Both the position numbers and the translations under genes were made by a program. DNA of 40,893 nucleotides from assembly GCA_959601045.1 (NCBI GenBank), contig CAUGNZ010000021.1, positions 1 through 40,893 on the forward strand, written 5' to 3'. Under the pieces are notes generated by a model. That model did no database searches, was not told where the DNA came from, and worked only from the letters and a program-made list of their open reading frames with translations. The stretch comes from an uncultured Collinsella sp. (GTDB lineage: Bacteria > Actinomycetota > Coriobacteriia > Coriobacteriales > Coriobacteriaceae). Positions 1-7,649 of the stretch are shown piece by piece (within the stretch, counting starts at the first letter, position 1; every line of letters begins with the position of its first letter).

Positions 1-28
1 CCAGAGCGAGCAAGGTGCCTTGAAACGA

Positions 29-133
29 GGCGGCATTGATCTTTCGATCATGCCGCCGAAGTTGAAAGGCAGATTGCCGCTCTGGCGGGTTTGCAGCGTC
101 GAGCTGTTACGCGGTTTGGCAAAACCGCGTAAC
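29..133. repeat. Two hairpins downstream of pyrE; the second covers its stop codon
   Basis: Two inverted repeats lie between the window edge and pyrE. The first (29-57) pairs GGCGGCA with TGCCGCC and continues with TGAT/ATCA. The second (106-133) is a perfect 12-bp stem, GTTACGCGGTTT against AAACCGCGTAAC, with a 4-nt loop; its last base is the last base of the pyrE stop codon. Neither has a clean T-tract, so they may slow or end pyrE transcription or protect its 3' end. A plus-strand frame is open from base 2 and stops at 134-136 (TAA), but I do not recognise its 44 residues and do not call it a gene. Confidence 0.5.
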
Positions 134-813
134 TAACGGGCTCCGTACTGCTCGTAGTAGGCGTCGATGGCGGCCTTGAGCTCATCGTCGATGACAACCT
201 TGCCGTCGATCTCGTGGTTGTAGAGGGTCTCGACGACCTCGGCCATGGAAACGATGCTCGCGACGGGGAAACCGTACTTGGCCTCGATCTCCTTCTGCGC
301 GGTGGTAACGCCACCCTTGCCGACCTCCATGCGGTTGAGAGACACGATGAGGCCCTTGATCTCGACATCGGCAGCCGCCTTGACCTTGGGATAGGTCTCA
401 TCGATGGACTTGCCGCTGGTGGTGACGTCCTCGACCATGACCACGCGGTCGCCGTCCTGGGGCTCATAGCCCAGCAGGTTGCCCTTGTCGGCGCCGTGGT
501 CCTTGGCCTCCTTGCGGTCGCAGCAGTACTTGACCTCCTTGCCGTACAGCTCGTGGTAGGCAATGGCGGTCACGACGGCCAGGGGAATGCCCTTGTAGGC
601 CGGCCCAAACAGGACATCAAAGTCGTCGCCAAAGTTATCGTGGATAGCCTGGGCGTAATACTCGCCCAGCTTCTTGAGCTGGTAACCCGTCACGTAAGCG
701 CCGGCGTTCATAAAGAACGGGGACTGACGGCCGCTCTTGAGCGTAAAGCTGCCGAACTTAAGAACGTCGGACTCGACCATAAACTTGATGAACTCTTGCT
801 TGTAAGCCTCCAT
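133..813 (-). CDS. pyrE: Orotate phosphoribosyltransferase
   Basis: The enzyme joins orotate to PRPP to make orotidine 5'-monophosphate, the fifth step of de novo pyrimidine synthesis, in the cytoplasm. The 226-residue protein has the type I phosphoribosyltransferase fold. The PRPP-binding signature VVMVEDVTTSGKS is at about residues 124-136 with the acidic pair E128/D129, and FTLKSGRQSPFF near residues 23-34 is typical of the N-terminal hood of PyrE. Length is normal for the family. The ATG is preceded by an AGAGGAG ribosome binding site. No other pyr gene is in the window, so it is either the end of an operon or a single gene transcribed away from mgtA. Confidence 0.95.
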   Translation of the reverse strand: MEAYKQEFIKFMVESDVLKFGSFTLKSGRQSPFFMNAGAYVTGYQLKKLGEYYAQAIHDNFGDDFDVLFGPAYKGIPLAVVTAIAYHELYGKEVKYCCDRKEAKDHGADKGNLLGYEPQDGDRVVMVEDVTTSGKSIDETYPKVKAAADVEIKGLIVSLNRMEVGKGGVTTAQKEIEAKYGFPVASIVSMAEVVETLYNHEIDGKVVIDDELKAAIDAYYEQYGAR

Positions 814-943
814 GCGGGCTCCTCTCGTAATCGCGTACGTGCTCTTCAGTTTAGCGCAGGCGAGGCGTCGATGTGGGCGCGCTTTGAGGCCACGTCATTC
901 TGTAAAGGCTTTGTCAGGGACAATGGTTTTCCGAACAATGAGG

Positions 944-972
944 TTGACACGGCAAACCCCCTCATCAAGAAT
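944..972 (+). promoter_or_regulatory. Candidate sigma-70 promoter ahead of the short ORF and mgtA
   Basis: A perfect -35 TTGACA (944-949) is followed after 17 bp by AAGAAT (967-972), which matches four of six -10 positions. Transcription would start near 979, giving a leader with a small hairpin (CGGGTG/CACCCG, about 986-1002) before the short ORF at 1039. It is oriented toward mgtA. Confidence 0.5.
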
Positions 973-1038
973 ACGGGCGGATTAAAACGGGTGCGAGACA
1001 CCCGAAGCGCGCCGCGCCCGGCCTTAAGGAGGTGTGCC

Positions 1039-1110
1039 ATGGAAGGCAGCCATAGTCGAAAAACCTGCATGTCGCCCTCGGCACGCCGCGAGGATTCCGC
1101 ACACGCATAA
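1039..1110 (+). CDS. 23-codon ORF, possible leader peptide of mgtA
   Basis: A 23-residue reading frame rich in Ser, Arg and His (starts MEGSHSRKTC) opens 6 nt after a perfect AAGGAGG ribosome binding site (1026-1032) and ends 139 nt before the mgtA start. A TTGACA promoter candidate lies upstream. I know no protein family for it. Enterobacterial mgtA is preceded by short translated leader ORFs that sense translation speed and magnesium, so position and strong translation signal suggest the same kind of role, but there is no sequence similarity to those leaders that I can see. It could also be a free small protein or chance. Confidence 0.45.
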   Translation: MEGSHSRKTCMSPSARREDSAHA

Positions 1111-1131
1111 GCGCCACGAATCGATCGTCAA

Positions 1132-1168
1132 AACCACCACAAAGGTGCCTGTCCCCTTTGTGGTGGTT
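1132..1168. repeat. REP-like palindrome, CCACCACAAAGG type, copy 1
   Basis: Perfect 14-bp arms AACCACCACAAAGG (1132-1145) and CCTTTGTGGTGGTT (1155-1168) enclose the loop TGCCTGTCC. The same arms occur at 12651-12687 with the loop in reverse complement except for one base, so this is a repeated mobile-type palindrome and not a one-off terminator. It sits between the short ORF and mgtA. Confidence 0.8.
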
Positions 1169-1249
1169 CGAGAGCATGACGTGAGCGACATCTAGGTTTT
1201 TAAAGCACATACGACACGTACGCTAACTCCCTTTAACAAGGAGGACCCT

Positions 1250-4018
1250 ATGCTGATGCTCAAAACCGCCACGGTACTCGAAGTCATCTCCAAGCGCCGC
1301 CGCACGGCGCGCCCCGCCGCTCACACCGGCCTGTCCAAGAACACCATATTCGCCGCCACCCATAGCGCCGAGGACGCCCTCGTGCTGCTTGACGCCACGG
1401 CCGACGGACTCACTGCCGAGCACGCCGCCGAGCGCCTGGACGCCGCCGGCCCCAACACCATCGAGGCGCCGACCAAGACGCTCGCCCGCCGCATCGCCGA
1501 CGCGTTCATCGATCCCTTCGCCGGCATCCTCGCCGCGCTCGCGCTGGTCTCGCTCTACATCGACGTGCTCGCCGTGCCCGAGCCCCAGCGCGATCCCTCC
1601 ACGGTCATCGTCATCGGCATCATGCTGCTGGTATCGGGCGGCATGAAGTTTATCCAGGAAGCCCGCAGCGGCAATGCGGCCGAGGCCCTCAAGGACCTGG
1701 TCTCCAACACCTGCTGTGCCCTGCGCGACGGCGAGCGTCTCGAGATTCCCTTCGACGAGCTCGTCCCCGGCGATGTGATCCGCCTCTCTGCCGGCGATAT
1801 GGTGCCGGCCGATGCCCGCGTCATCGCCGCGCGCGACCTGTTTGTGATCGAGTCCGCGCTCACGGGCGAAAGCGAGGCCGTCGAGAAGACCGCCGCCGCG
1901 GCTGTCGTTGAGGGTGCCGGCAGCTCCGCGCTGCCGCTCTCTGCCTGCAAGAACATCGTCTTTACCGGCACCTCCGTGCAAAACGGCACCGCTATAGCAC
2001 TTGTCGTTGCCACCGGCTCGGACACCTACCTGGGCGGCATCGCCAAGATGCTCAACGGGCGCGGCGAGAAGAGCGCGTTTGACCGCGGCGTCTCGAGCGT
2101 CTCCATGCTGCTCGTACGCCTTATGCTCGTTATGGCGCCGGCCGTCTTTGCCATCAACGCCGCCACCAAGGGCAGCGTCATCGACGCGCTGCTGTTCGCC
2201 ACGAGCGTGGCCGTGGGCATCACGCCGCAGATGCTTCCCGTCATCGTGACCACGAGCCTGTCGCAGGGCGCCAAGGACCTCGCCCGCCGCCAGGTTATCG
2301 TCAAGGAGCTGCCGGCGATCCAAAACCTCGGTGCCATGGATGTCCTGTGCTGTGACAAGACCGGCACCCTCACCGAAGACCGCATCGTGCTCGAGCGCTA
2401 TCTCAACACTGACGGCAACGAGGACGCACGCGTGCTGCGCCATGCGTTTTTGAACAGCTTCTTCCAGACCGGCCTCAAAAACCTTATCGACCTGGCCGTC
2501 ATCGACCGTGCCGACGTGACGCCCTCGACTGTCGCGCCCGACTCCACGCTGGGCCAGAGCCTGCGCGACCGCTATACCAAGGTCGACGAGGTGCCCTTCG
2601 ATTTCTCACGCCGTCGCCTGAGCGTAGTCGTCGCCGACGCCCAGGGCAAAACCCAGATGGTTACCAAGGGAGCTGCCGAGGAAATGCTCGAGATTTGCTC
2701 CTTTGTCGAGGTTGACTGTGTCGCCCAGCCGCTCAGCGAAAATAAGCTCGCCCAGATTCGCAAGCAAGTCGCCGAACTCAATGCCGAGGGCCTGCGCGTG
2801 ATTGCCGTGGCGCAAAAGACCAATCCGCGCTGCGTGGGTGAGTTTGGCATCGCCGACGAGTGCGACATGGTGCTGATGGGCTTTTTGGCCTTCCTCGATC
2901 CGCCCAAGGCAAGTGCCGCCGGCGCCGTCGCCACCCTCGAGGCCAAGGGCGTGGCGGTCAAGGTCTTAACCGGCGACAACGACCGCGTGGCCGCCACCGT
3001 CTGCGAGCAGATCGGCATCGACGCGAGTAACGTCTTGCTGGGCTCCGAGATCGATGCGCTCGACGACGCCGAGCTTGCCGAGCGCGCTGAGAAAACTCAT
3101 CTCTTTGCCAAACTCTCGCCGCTGCAGAAGGCGCGCCTGGTGCGCGTCATGCGCGAGCTGCTCGGTCACACCGTGGGCTTTATGGGCGACGGCATCAACG
3201 ACGCCGCCGCCATGCGCGCGAGCGACTGCGGTATCTCGGTCGATTCCGCCGTCGACATCGCCAAGGAATCCGCCGATATCATCTTGCTTCAGAAGGATCT
3301 GGGCGTGCTCGAGCGCGGCGCCATCGAAGGCCGTCGCACCTACGGCAACCTGCTCAAGTACCTCAAGACCACGGTGAGCTCCAACTTTGGCAACGTGCTG
3401 TCCGTGACCGTCGCGAGCCTGTTCTTGCCATTTTTGCCCATGAGCGCCCTGCAGCTGGTGCTGCTGTCGCTGATCTACGAGATCGTGTGCATCGCGCTGC
3501 CGTGGGACACCGTCGATGACGCCTGGACTGCCCGTCCGCGCGCCTGGGACGCCGCGTCCATCAAGGGCTTTATGCTTGAGCTGGGCCCCGTGAGCTCGCT
3601 GTTTGACATTGTGACCTTTGCCGCGCTCTTCTTTGTGGTATGCCCCGCCGCCGTGGGCGCAAGCTGGTCCGAGCTTGCCGCCGCGGGCAACGTCGCAGGC
3701 ACGACGGCCTTTGCAGCACTCTTCCAGAGCGGATGGTTTGTCGAGTCCATGTGGTCACAGACGCTCGTGATCCATATGCTGCGCTCCCCGCGCCTGCCGA
3801 GCCCGCGCGACCACGCCGCGCCCGCGCTGTGCGCCCTCACCGTGCTGGGTCTGGCACTCGTCACCTGGCTGCCGGCAAGCCCCATCGCCGATGCGCTGGG
3901 CCTCATGCCGCTGCCGCCGAGCTTCTTCGCGCTGCTCGTCGGCATCGTCACCGCCTATATCGCGCTCACCCAGCTGGTCAAGCGCCGCTACATCGCCCGC
4001 CACGGCGAGCTGCTGTAG
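1250..4018 (+). CDS. mgtA: Magnesium-translocating P-type ATPase (type IIIB)
   Basis: A membrane ATPase that imports Mg2+ using ATP. The 922-residue protein carries all P-type landmarks: TGES of the actuator domain at 205-208, the phosphorylated aspartate D369 in CDKTGTLTED, KGAAEE of the nucleotide domain, TGDN at 574-577 and the hinge GDGINDAAAMRASD from 646. Membrane helices flank the actuator domain and fill the C-terminal 200 residues. The start has AAGGAGG six bases upstream. Length is close to enterobacterial MgtA. It stands alone on this strand; the upstream leader with a short ORF and hairpin suggests control at the RNA level. Confidence 0.93.
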   Translation: MLMLKTATVLEVISKRRRTARPAAHTGLSKNTIFAATHSAEDALVLLDATADGLTAEHAAERLDAAGPNTIEAPTKTLARRIADAFIDPFAGILAALALVSLYIDVLAVPEPQRDPSTVIVIGIMLLVSGGMKFIQEARSGNAAEALKDLVSNTCCALRDGERLEIPFDELVPGDVIRLSAGDMVPADARVIAARDLFVIESALTGESEAVEKTAAAAVVEGAGSSALPLSACKNIVFTGTSVQNGTAIALVVATGSDTYLGGIAKMLNGRGEKSAFDRGVSSVSMLLVRLMLVMAPAVFAINAATKGSVIDALLFATSVAVGITPQMLPVIVTTSLSQGAKDLARRQVIVKELPAIQNLGAMDVLCCDKTGTLTEDRIVLERYLNTDGNEDARVLRHAFLNSFFQTGLKNLIDLAVIDRADVTPSTVAPDSTLGQSLRDRYTKVDEVPFDFSRRRLSVVVADAQGKTQMVTKGAAEEMLEICSFVEVDCVAQPLSENKLAQIRKQVAELNAEGLRVIAVAQKTNPRCVGEFGIADECDMVLMGFLAFLDPPKASAAGAVATLEAKGVAVKVLTGDNDRVAATVCEQIGIDASNVLLGSEIDALDDAELAERAEKTHLFAKLSPLQKARLVRVMRELLGHTVGFMGDGINDAAAMRASDCGISVDSAVDIAKESADIILLQKDLGVLERGAIEGRRTYGNLLKYLKTTVSSNFGNVLSVTVASLFLPFLPMSALQLVLLSLIYEIVCIALPWDTVDDAWTARPRAWDAASIKGFMLELGPVSSLFDIVTFAALFFVVCPAAVGASWSELAAAGNVAGTTAFAALFQSGWFVESMWSQTLVIHMLRSPRLPSPRDHAAPALCALTVLGLALVTWLPASPIADALGLMPLPPSFFALLVGIVTAYIALTQLVKRRYIARHGELL

Positions 4019-4077
4019 CGCCCGAATTGTGGCGCGCGACCCATCAGGCGGTCAAAAAGTCCCGTCTCAAGTTAAAC

Positions 4078-4106
4078 CACTCATTTAAGTACGTCCCCAA
4101 TGAGTG
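4078..4106. repeat. REP-like palindrome, CACTCATT/GGGGAC type
   Basis: Arms CACTCATT (4078-4085) and AATGAGTG (4099-4106) enclose a loop containing GTCCCC. The full unit, read on the minus strand as CACTCATTGGGGAC followed by TTAAATGAGTG, recurs at 10894-10976 and 40764-40792. It lies between the convergent 3' ends of mgtA and the GH140 gene. Confidence 0.8.
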
Positions 4107-4207
4107 CGGCGGAATGGCTCCCCTTGACAGCTTAAAGCCGTCATGCAGGAACCATTCCGTCGCAGCCTTATGAAAGGGACTGGGTTGTAAATGTTGGAGA
4201 AGAGCCG

Positions 4208-5521
4208 TTAGCGCCCAGGGGTCAGGATCACCAGGGCGTCGTGCTCAAAGGGATGCTGAGCCACGCGCACGGTGCCGTCACCGTTGTCGCGAACGGGCAG
4301 CTTGGCGACGCGCTTGTCTTCCATGTCGAGAACCGTCGCCGTCCAGCCACGCGCGCCGTCGAGCTTAAACTTGAGCGCCGTGGTGCGCGGCAGGTACGTG
4401 ACGACGCGATCGCCAACGCGCGCCACACGAATGGCCTCGCGCGCGTCATCGAGGAGCTCCTGCGCCGGAACCACGGCAAGTGCGTCGTCGCCAGCCGTAG
4501 CACCCAGGCCGGCAAGCACATGCTCGATCGCGCCAAAGTCCCAAACGCCCGCAAACTGCAGACACTCCTGCCAGCGGAACGGCATATCGAAGCCCTCGCC
4601 CAGCACCGAGCCCTGGCTCTTGCTAGTCTGCCAGTTCCAAACACCGTGCGCGCCATAGGTCACACCCGCGCTGGCGCCGGCAAGGATCGACGACCACACA
4701 CTCGCGCGGCAGTCCTGCGCGGTGAAGCGCCAGTACACATTGCGCGACGCACCCATCTGCTCGTAACAAGGCTCAGAGTTGACCATCGGCTTTTTGGGAT
4801 AGTTGGCGATAAAGTCCTGCGGCAAGTGCCAAGCCTCGGGCTGGCCCTCGTAGTTGTGGCCGGGCTGGAACATGTAGAAGTCCAAGCGGTCCAGGTACCG
4901 TGCCGGGATGGTGCGGTTGCCGCGGTTGATATGCATGGTGCGCAACGCCTCGGGCGCGCGATTGACGACTTCGTCGAGGGCATCCTCGTAATAGGCGATC
5001 GCCTCGTCGCTGGTAAAGTCGGTATCGCCCGTCACCACGTAAACGGGGTCGAACTCACCCAGGTTCTCGACGACGCGGGCAACGTGGGCACGGACCTCCT
5101 CGCGCGGCATAACCTCGGCACCGCAATGCTCGGCAATCTTGGCGCCCCAGGTACCGGGCACGTAGTTGCACCACATAAGCACGAGTGCCGGACGAATGCC
5201 GTGCTCGACGGCAGCGCGACACATGGCGGCGGCACGATCCCAGTACGCTTGGTTGGGTCGGGACCAATCAAAATGCACGCCATCCTCGCTGGCATAGGGC
5301 CAAATGCCCAGATCGGGGCAGCAGCGATCCCACTGCGGCAGCGTGTTGATCTGCAGCACGTTCATGCCCTGCTCGGCGCGACGGGTCAGATAGTAGTCCC
5401 AATCGGCCTCGGCAATGCTCGTAAACGCGCTCCAGCACGTATCGGCAAACCAAAAGAACGGTTTGCCCTCGCACAAAAAGCCATCCTGGCGACCGTTGAC
5501 GGTCAGCGTTCCCAAACTCAT
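4208..5521 (-). CDS. GH140 / DUF4038 apiosidase-like glycoside hydrolase
   Basis: A 437-residue (beta/alpha)8-type hydrolase with the DUF4038 pattern: FFWFADTCWSAF near residues 22-33, then YLTRRAEQGMNVLQIN. Likely catalytic acids lie in VVTGDTDF (D166 or D168) and MVNSEPCYEQ (E250), where the family keeps its Asp/Glu pair. The last 90 residues look like the small beta domain that follows this barrel (putative collagen-binding domain). GH140 was founded on an apiosidase acting on rhamnogalacturonan II; the real substrate here is inferred. There is no signal peptide, so it should work in the cytoplasm. I chose the ATG at 5521 because AAAGGA lies 7 nt upstream; ATG at 5527 is too close to it. 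It follows the PTS gene in the same direction. Confidence 0.8.
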   Translation of the reverse strand: MSLGTLTVNGRQDGFLCEGKPFFWFADTCWSAFTSIAEADWDYYLTRRAEQGMNVLQINTLPQWDRCCPDLGIWPYASEDGVHFDWSRPNQAYWDRAAAMCRAAVEHGIRPALVLMWCNYVPGTWGAKIAEHCGAEVMPREEVRAHVARVVENLGEFDPVYVVTGDTDFTSDEAIAYYEDALDEVVNRAPEALRTMHINRGNRTIPARYLDRLDFYMFQPGHNYEGQPEAWHLPQDFIANYPKKPMVNSEPCYEQMGASRNVYWRFTAQDCRASVWSSILAGASAGVTYGAHGVWNWQTSKSQGSVLGEGFDMPFRWQECLQFAGVWDFGAIEHVLAGLGATAGDDALAVVPAQELLDDAREAIRVARVGDRVVTYLPRTTALKFKLDGARGWTATVLDMEDKRVAKLPVRDNGDGTVRVAQHPFEHDALVILTPGR

Positions 5522-5657
5522 CTGCATGTCCTTTCGTTCGATAAAGGATTTGCGAACCGCCGGAAACTTTCGCGGTAACCCCGCGCGAAAGCCCCCGCCG
5601 CTTGGCAAACCCTCGCGGGCGAATCTCACCCGCCCCCCATCAGTCTACCTTGCAAGA

Positions 5658-5691
5658 AGGGCCCCGCCGGGCTTGCGCCTGACGGGGCCCT
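5658..5691 (-). terminator. Hairpin between PTS and GH140 genes
   Basis: AGGGCCCCG (5658-5666) pairs with CGGGGCCCT (5683-5691). Only a weak T-rich stretch (CTTCTTG) follows on the minus strand, so it may be a partial terminator that sets GH140 expression below that of the PTS gene. A second stem, CTTTCGCG/CGCGAAAG, lies in the GH140 leader around 5568-5592. Confidence 0.55.
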
Positions 5692-5731
5692 GTCGTGTAG
5701 GTGAGGTCATATGCAACCGAATGGTTTGGCC

Positions 5732-7159
5732 TTAGGCCTCCATCTCGGCGAGTTCCTCCTTGGAGAAGCCGCAGGCAAAGACGACGGCAGCGGCGATGAC
5801 AAAGGAGATTGCCATACCAACGATAGCCCAGACGGTGTTCATCTGGCCACCCTGCAGGTAGTTGGTGAAGACCAGGAAGTTGGAGGCACCGCCTGCGAGG
5901 TAGTAGGTAACACCCATGAGGCCGGAGAACACAGCGCCGATAGCACCGCCGATGAACATGCCAAACATGGTGCGACGGAAGCGCATGAGGATGCCGAAGA
6001 GCGCGGGCTCGGTGACGCCGCCGGCGATGGCGGAGATGACGTAACCGATGGCGAGAGACTTCTCGTCGGGGTTCTTCATCTTGAGGAAGGCACCGAAGGC
6101 GCAGCCCCAGACAGCGGCCATAGCGCAGTTGGTGGAAACGAAGACGAAGGGATCGTAACCGGCAGCGATGATCTGAACCTGGGCGAGCAGGATGACGGGC
6201 ATGTGCATGCCGCAGACCACGAAGAGCTGCCAGAAGGCGCCGAGGATGGCCATGACGATCAGGATGCCGATGCCGCCAAGGTCAGCAAGGCCGAAGAGGG
6301 CGTTGGCGATCAGCGTACCGATCTCGTTGCCGATCGGAGCGAGGACGATGAAGGCAATGGGGATCGTGACGATCATGGTGCAGAACGGCGTGAAGACCGT
6401 GGACAGCACGTCGGGCATAACCTTCTTAAAGAACTTCTCGATGAAGTACAGGACGGGCACCGAAAGGATGATCGGCAGGACGGACTGCTGGTAGTTGGCA
6501 GCGGCGATCTGGATGCCGTAGACGGAGATGATTCCGCCGCCCTCCTGGGTGGCGACGCTCACCACGGAAGGAGCCATGAGGGCGCCACCGAGCAGCATGC
6601 CGAGCACCGGGCTGGCGCCGAGCTTCTTAGCGGCGGCATAACCCAGGTAGATGGGGATAAAGGTGAACGTGGCCTCGTACAGCGTGGTGTAGAGGAACGT
6701 ATAGGTCGGGTCGTCGGCCGAGAGCACACCGAGCATGGTGGGGCCGAGGACGGCCGCGATGGTACGGAACAGACCACCGGCCATGAGCAGCGGGATGAGC
6801 TGGGTCATGGAGCCCGACAGATAGTCGAGGATGATGTTAGGCAGGTTCTTGAGCTCGAACTTCTCCTTGGGAGCGTCGAGGTTCTCGTTGACCGCCTCGC
6901 CCTGTTTGACGCCGGAGATGGCGACGAACTCGGCGAGCACCTTGGGCACGTTCTGGCCGATGATGACCTGGAGCTGGGCGCCGGCGAACTGGCAACCCAG
7001 AACACCCTTGACCTTCTTGATCTTCTCCACGTCGACCTTGTTGTTATCCTTGAGCGTCAGACGCAGGCGCGTCATGCAGTTGGTGGCAACGGAAACATTC
7101 TCCGCGCCGCCCACGAGCTCGAGGACATCGGTGGCAATCTGCTTGTTATCTACTGCCAT
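5732..7159 (-). CDS. PTS glucoside-type EIIBC component
   Basis: Imports and phosphorylates a glucoside-type sugar. The 475-residue protein has a IIB domain at residues 1-85 with the phosphorylated cysteine C28 in TNCMTRLRL, and an integral IIC domain from about 110 to the end with the family motif GGVTEPALFG. No IIA domain is attached, so phosphate must come from a IIA encoded elsewhere. The start at 7159 has GGGAGGGG upstream; an ATG five codons earlier lies on top of that site. Divergent to the esterase gene and upstream of the GH140 gene. The control region at 7205-7649 carries several TAAACA palindromes. The substrate is unknown; an apiosyl glucoside or beta-glucoside would suit the neighbours. 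Confidence 0.88.
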   Translation of the reverse strand: MAVDNKQIATDVLELVGGAENVSVATNCMTRLRLTLKDNNKVDVEKIKKVKGVLGCQFAGAQLQVIIGQNVPKVLAEFVAISGVKQGEAVNENLDAPKEKFELKNLPNIILDYLSGSMTQLIPLLMAGGLFRTIAAVLGPTMLGVLSADDPTYTFLYTTLYEATFTFIPIYLGYAAAKKLGASPVLGMLLGGALMAPSVVSVATQEGGGIISVYGIQIAAANYQQSVLPIILSVPVLYFIEKFFKKVMPDVLSTVFTPFCTMIVTIPIAFIVLAPIGNEIGTLIANALFGLADLGGIGILIVMAILGAFWQLFVVCGMHMPVILLAQVQIIAAGYDPFVFVSTNCAMAAVWGCAFGAFLKMKNPDEKSLAIGYVISAIAGGVTEPALFGILMRFRRTMFGMFIGGAIGAVFSGLMGVTYYLAGGASNFLVFTNYLQGGQMNTVWAIVGMAISFVIAAAVVFACGFSKEELAEMEA

Positions 7160-7265
7160 GGGACCCCTCCCCATATCTTCGTGTGCCAGCCCCCTTGGGC
7201 TTAGGCACGCCTTTGGCCCGGCGACTATAACCCCTTACGGTTGCCGGACCCTTGGATACGCTGTC

Positions 7266-7282
7266 GTAAACAAAGTGTTTAC
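7266..7282. promoter_or_regulatory. Operator-like palindrome GTAAACA-aag-TGTTTAC
   Basis: A perfect 7+3+7 inverted repeat upstream of the PTS -10 candidate. It shares the TAAACA core with sites at 7504, 7587, 22567 and 23891 and is a plausible site for the LacI-type regulator encoded at 22797-23807. Confidence 0.6.
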
Positions 7283-7503
7283 TGAACGTTTACGGGCTTT
7301 AGTTTACACGGAGCGCCTCATTTGTGGCAATTTTACCGTGCAGAGTCCGGCGAACGGTAGGAAATCGGGAGTGAACGTATTCCAATGGCGGGAGATAGTC
7401 TCTTTGACTGTCTATTGATAAATGGCTCTTTACGTGGGCTTTTATTTTGATAAACACCTCTATGACCTGTTAACTCATCAACAGAAGCCCTGCTAGAAGC
7501 TAG

Positions 7504-7517
7504 TAAACATATGTTTA
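7504..7517. promoter_or_regulatory. Operator-like palindrome TAAACATATGTTTA
   Basis: A perfect 14-bp palindrome with AG/GT flanks in the divergent region, on the esterase side. Same core as the other TAAACA sites. Confidence 0.6.
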
Positions 7518-7586
7518 GTAGTTCATGGCGTGTTAAATTTTGCCGTTTACCGAGTTTATCAGCTTGTTCTGCAATTCTGGATTAAA

Positions 7587-7600
7587 CTAAACATGTTTAG
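7587..7600. promoter_or_regulatory. Operator-like palindrome CTAAACATGTTTAG
   Basis: A perfect 14-bp palindrome 50 bp before the esterase start codon. It overlaps the candidate -10 region, which fits a repressor site. Confidence 0.65.
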
Positions 7601-7649
7601 ATTGTATTGCCGCTTTTGTTTCCCACTAGCGGCGCAAGGGAGGCAGCTC

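Larger units (their letters stand above)
7205..7649. promoter_or_regulatory. Divergent control region between PTS and esterase genes
   Basis: About 450 bp of AT-rich DNA without a gene. For the PTS gene there is a -10 TATAGT (minus strand, 7224-7229) without a good -35. For the esterase, TTGTTC at 7564-7569 with 17-18 bp to CTAAAC/TAAACA is a weak candidate. Three good palindromes of TAAACA type are given as separate entries, with further half sites GTTTAC at 7288 and 7312. A near-palindrome CTGTTAACTCATCAACAG lies at about 7464-7481. Confidence 0.6.

Noticed and set aside
1..136. C-terminal end of a plus-strand gene at the window edge
   Set aside because: The frame is open for 44 codons but shows no known motif and is made largely of inverted repeats.
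5711..7204. Long plus-strand open frame opposite the first PTS gene
   Set aside because: It is very rich in Asp, Gly and His, has no family features, and is the mirror frame of a clear EIIBC gene in GC-rich DNA.
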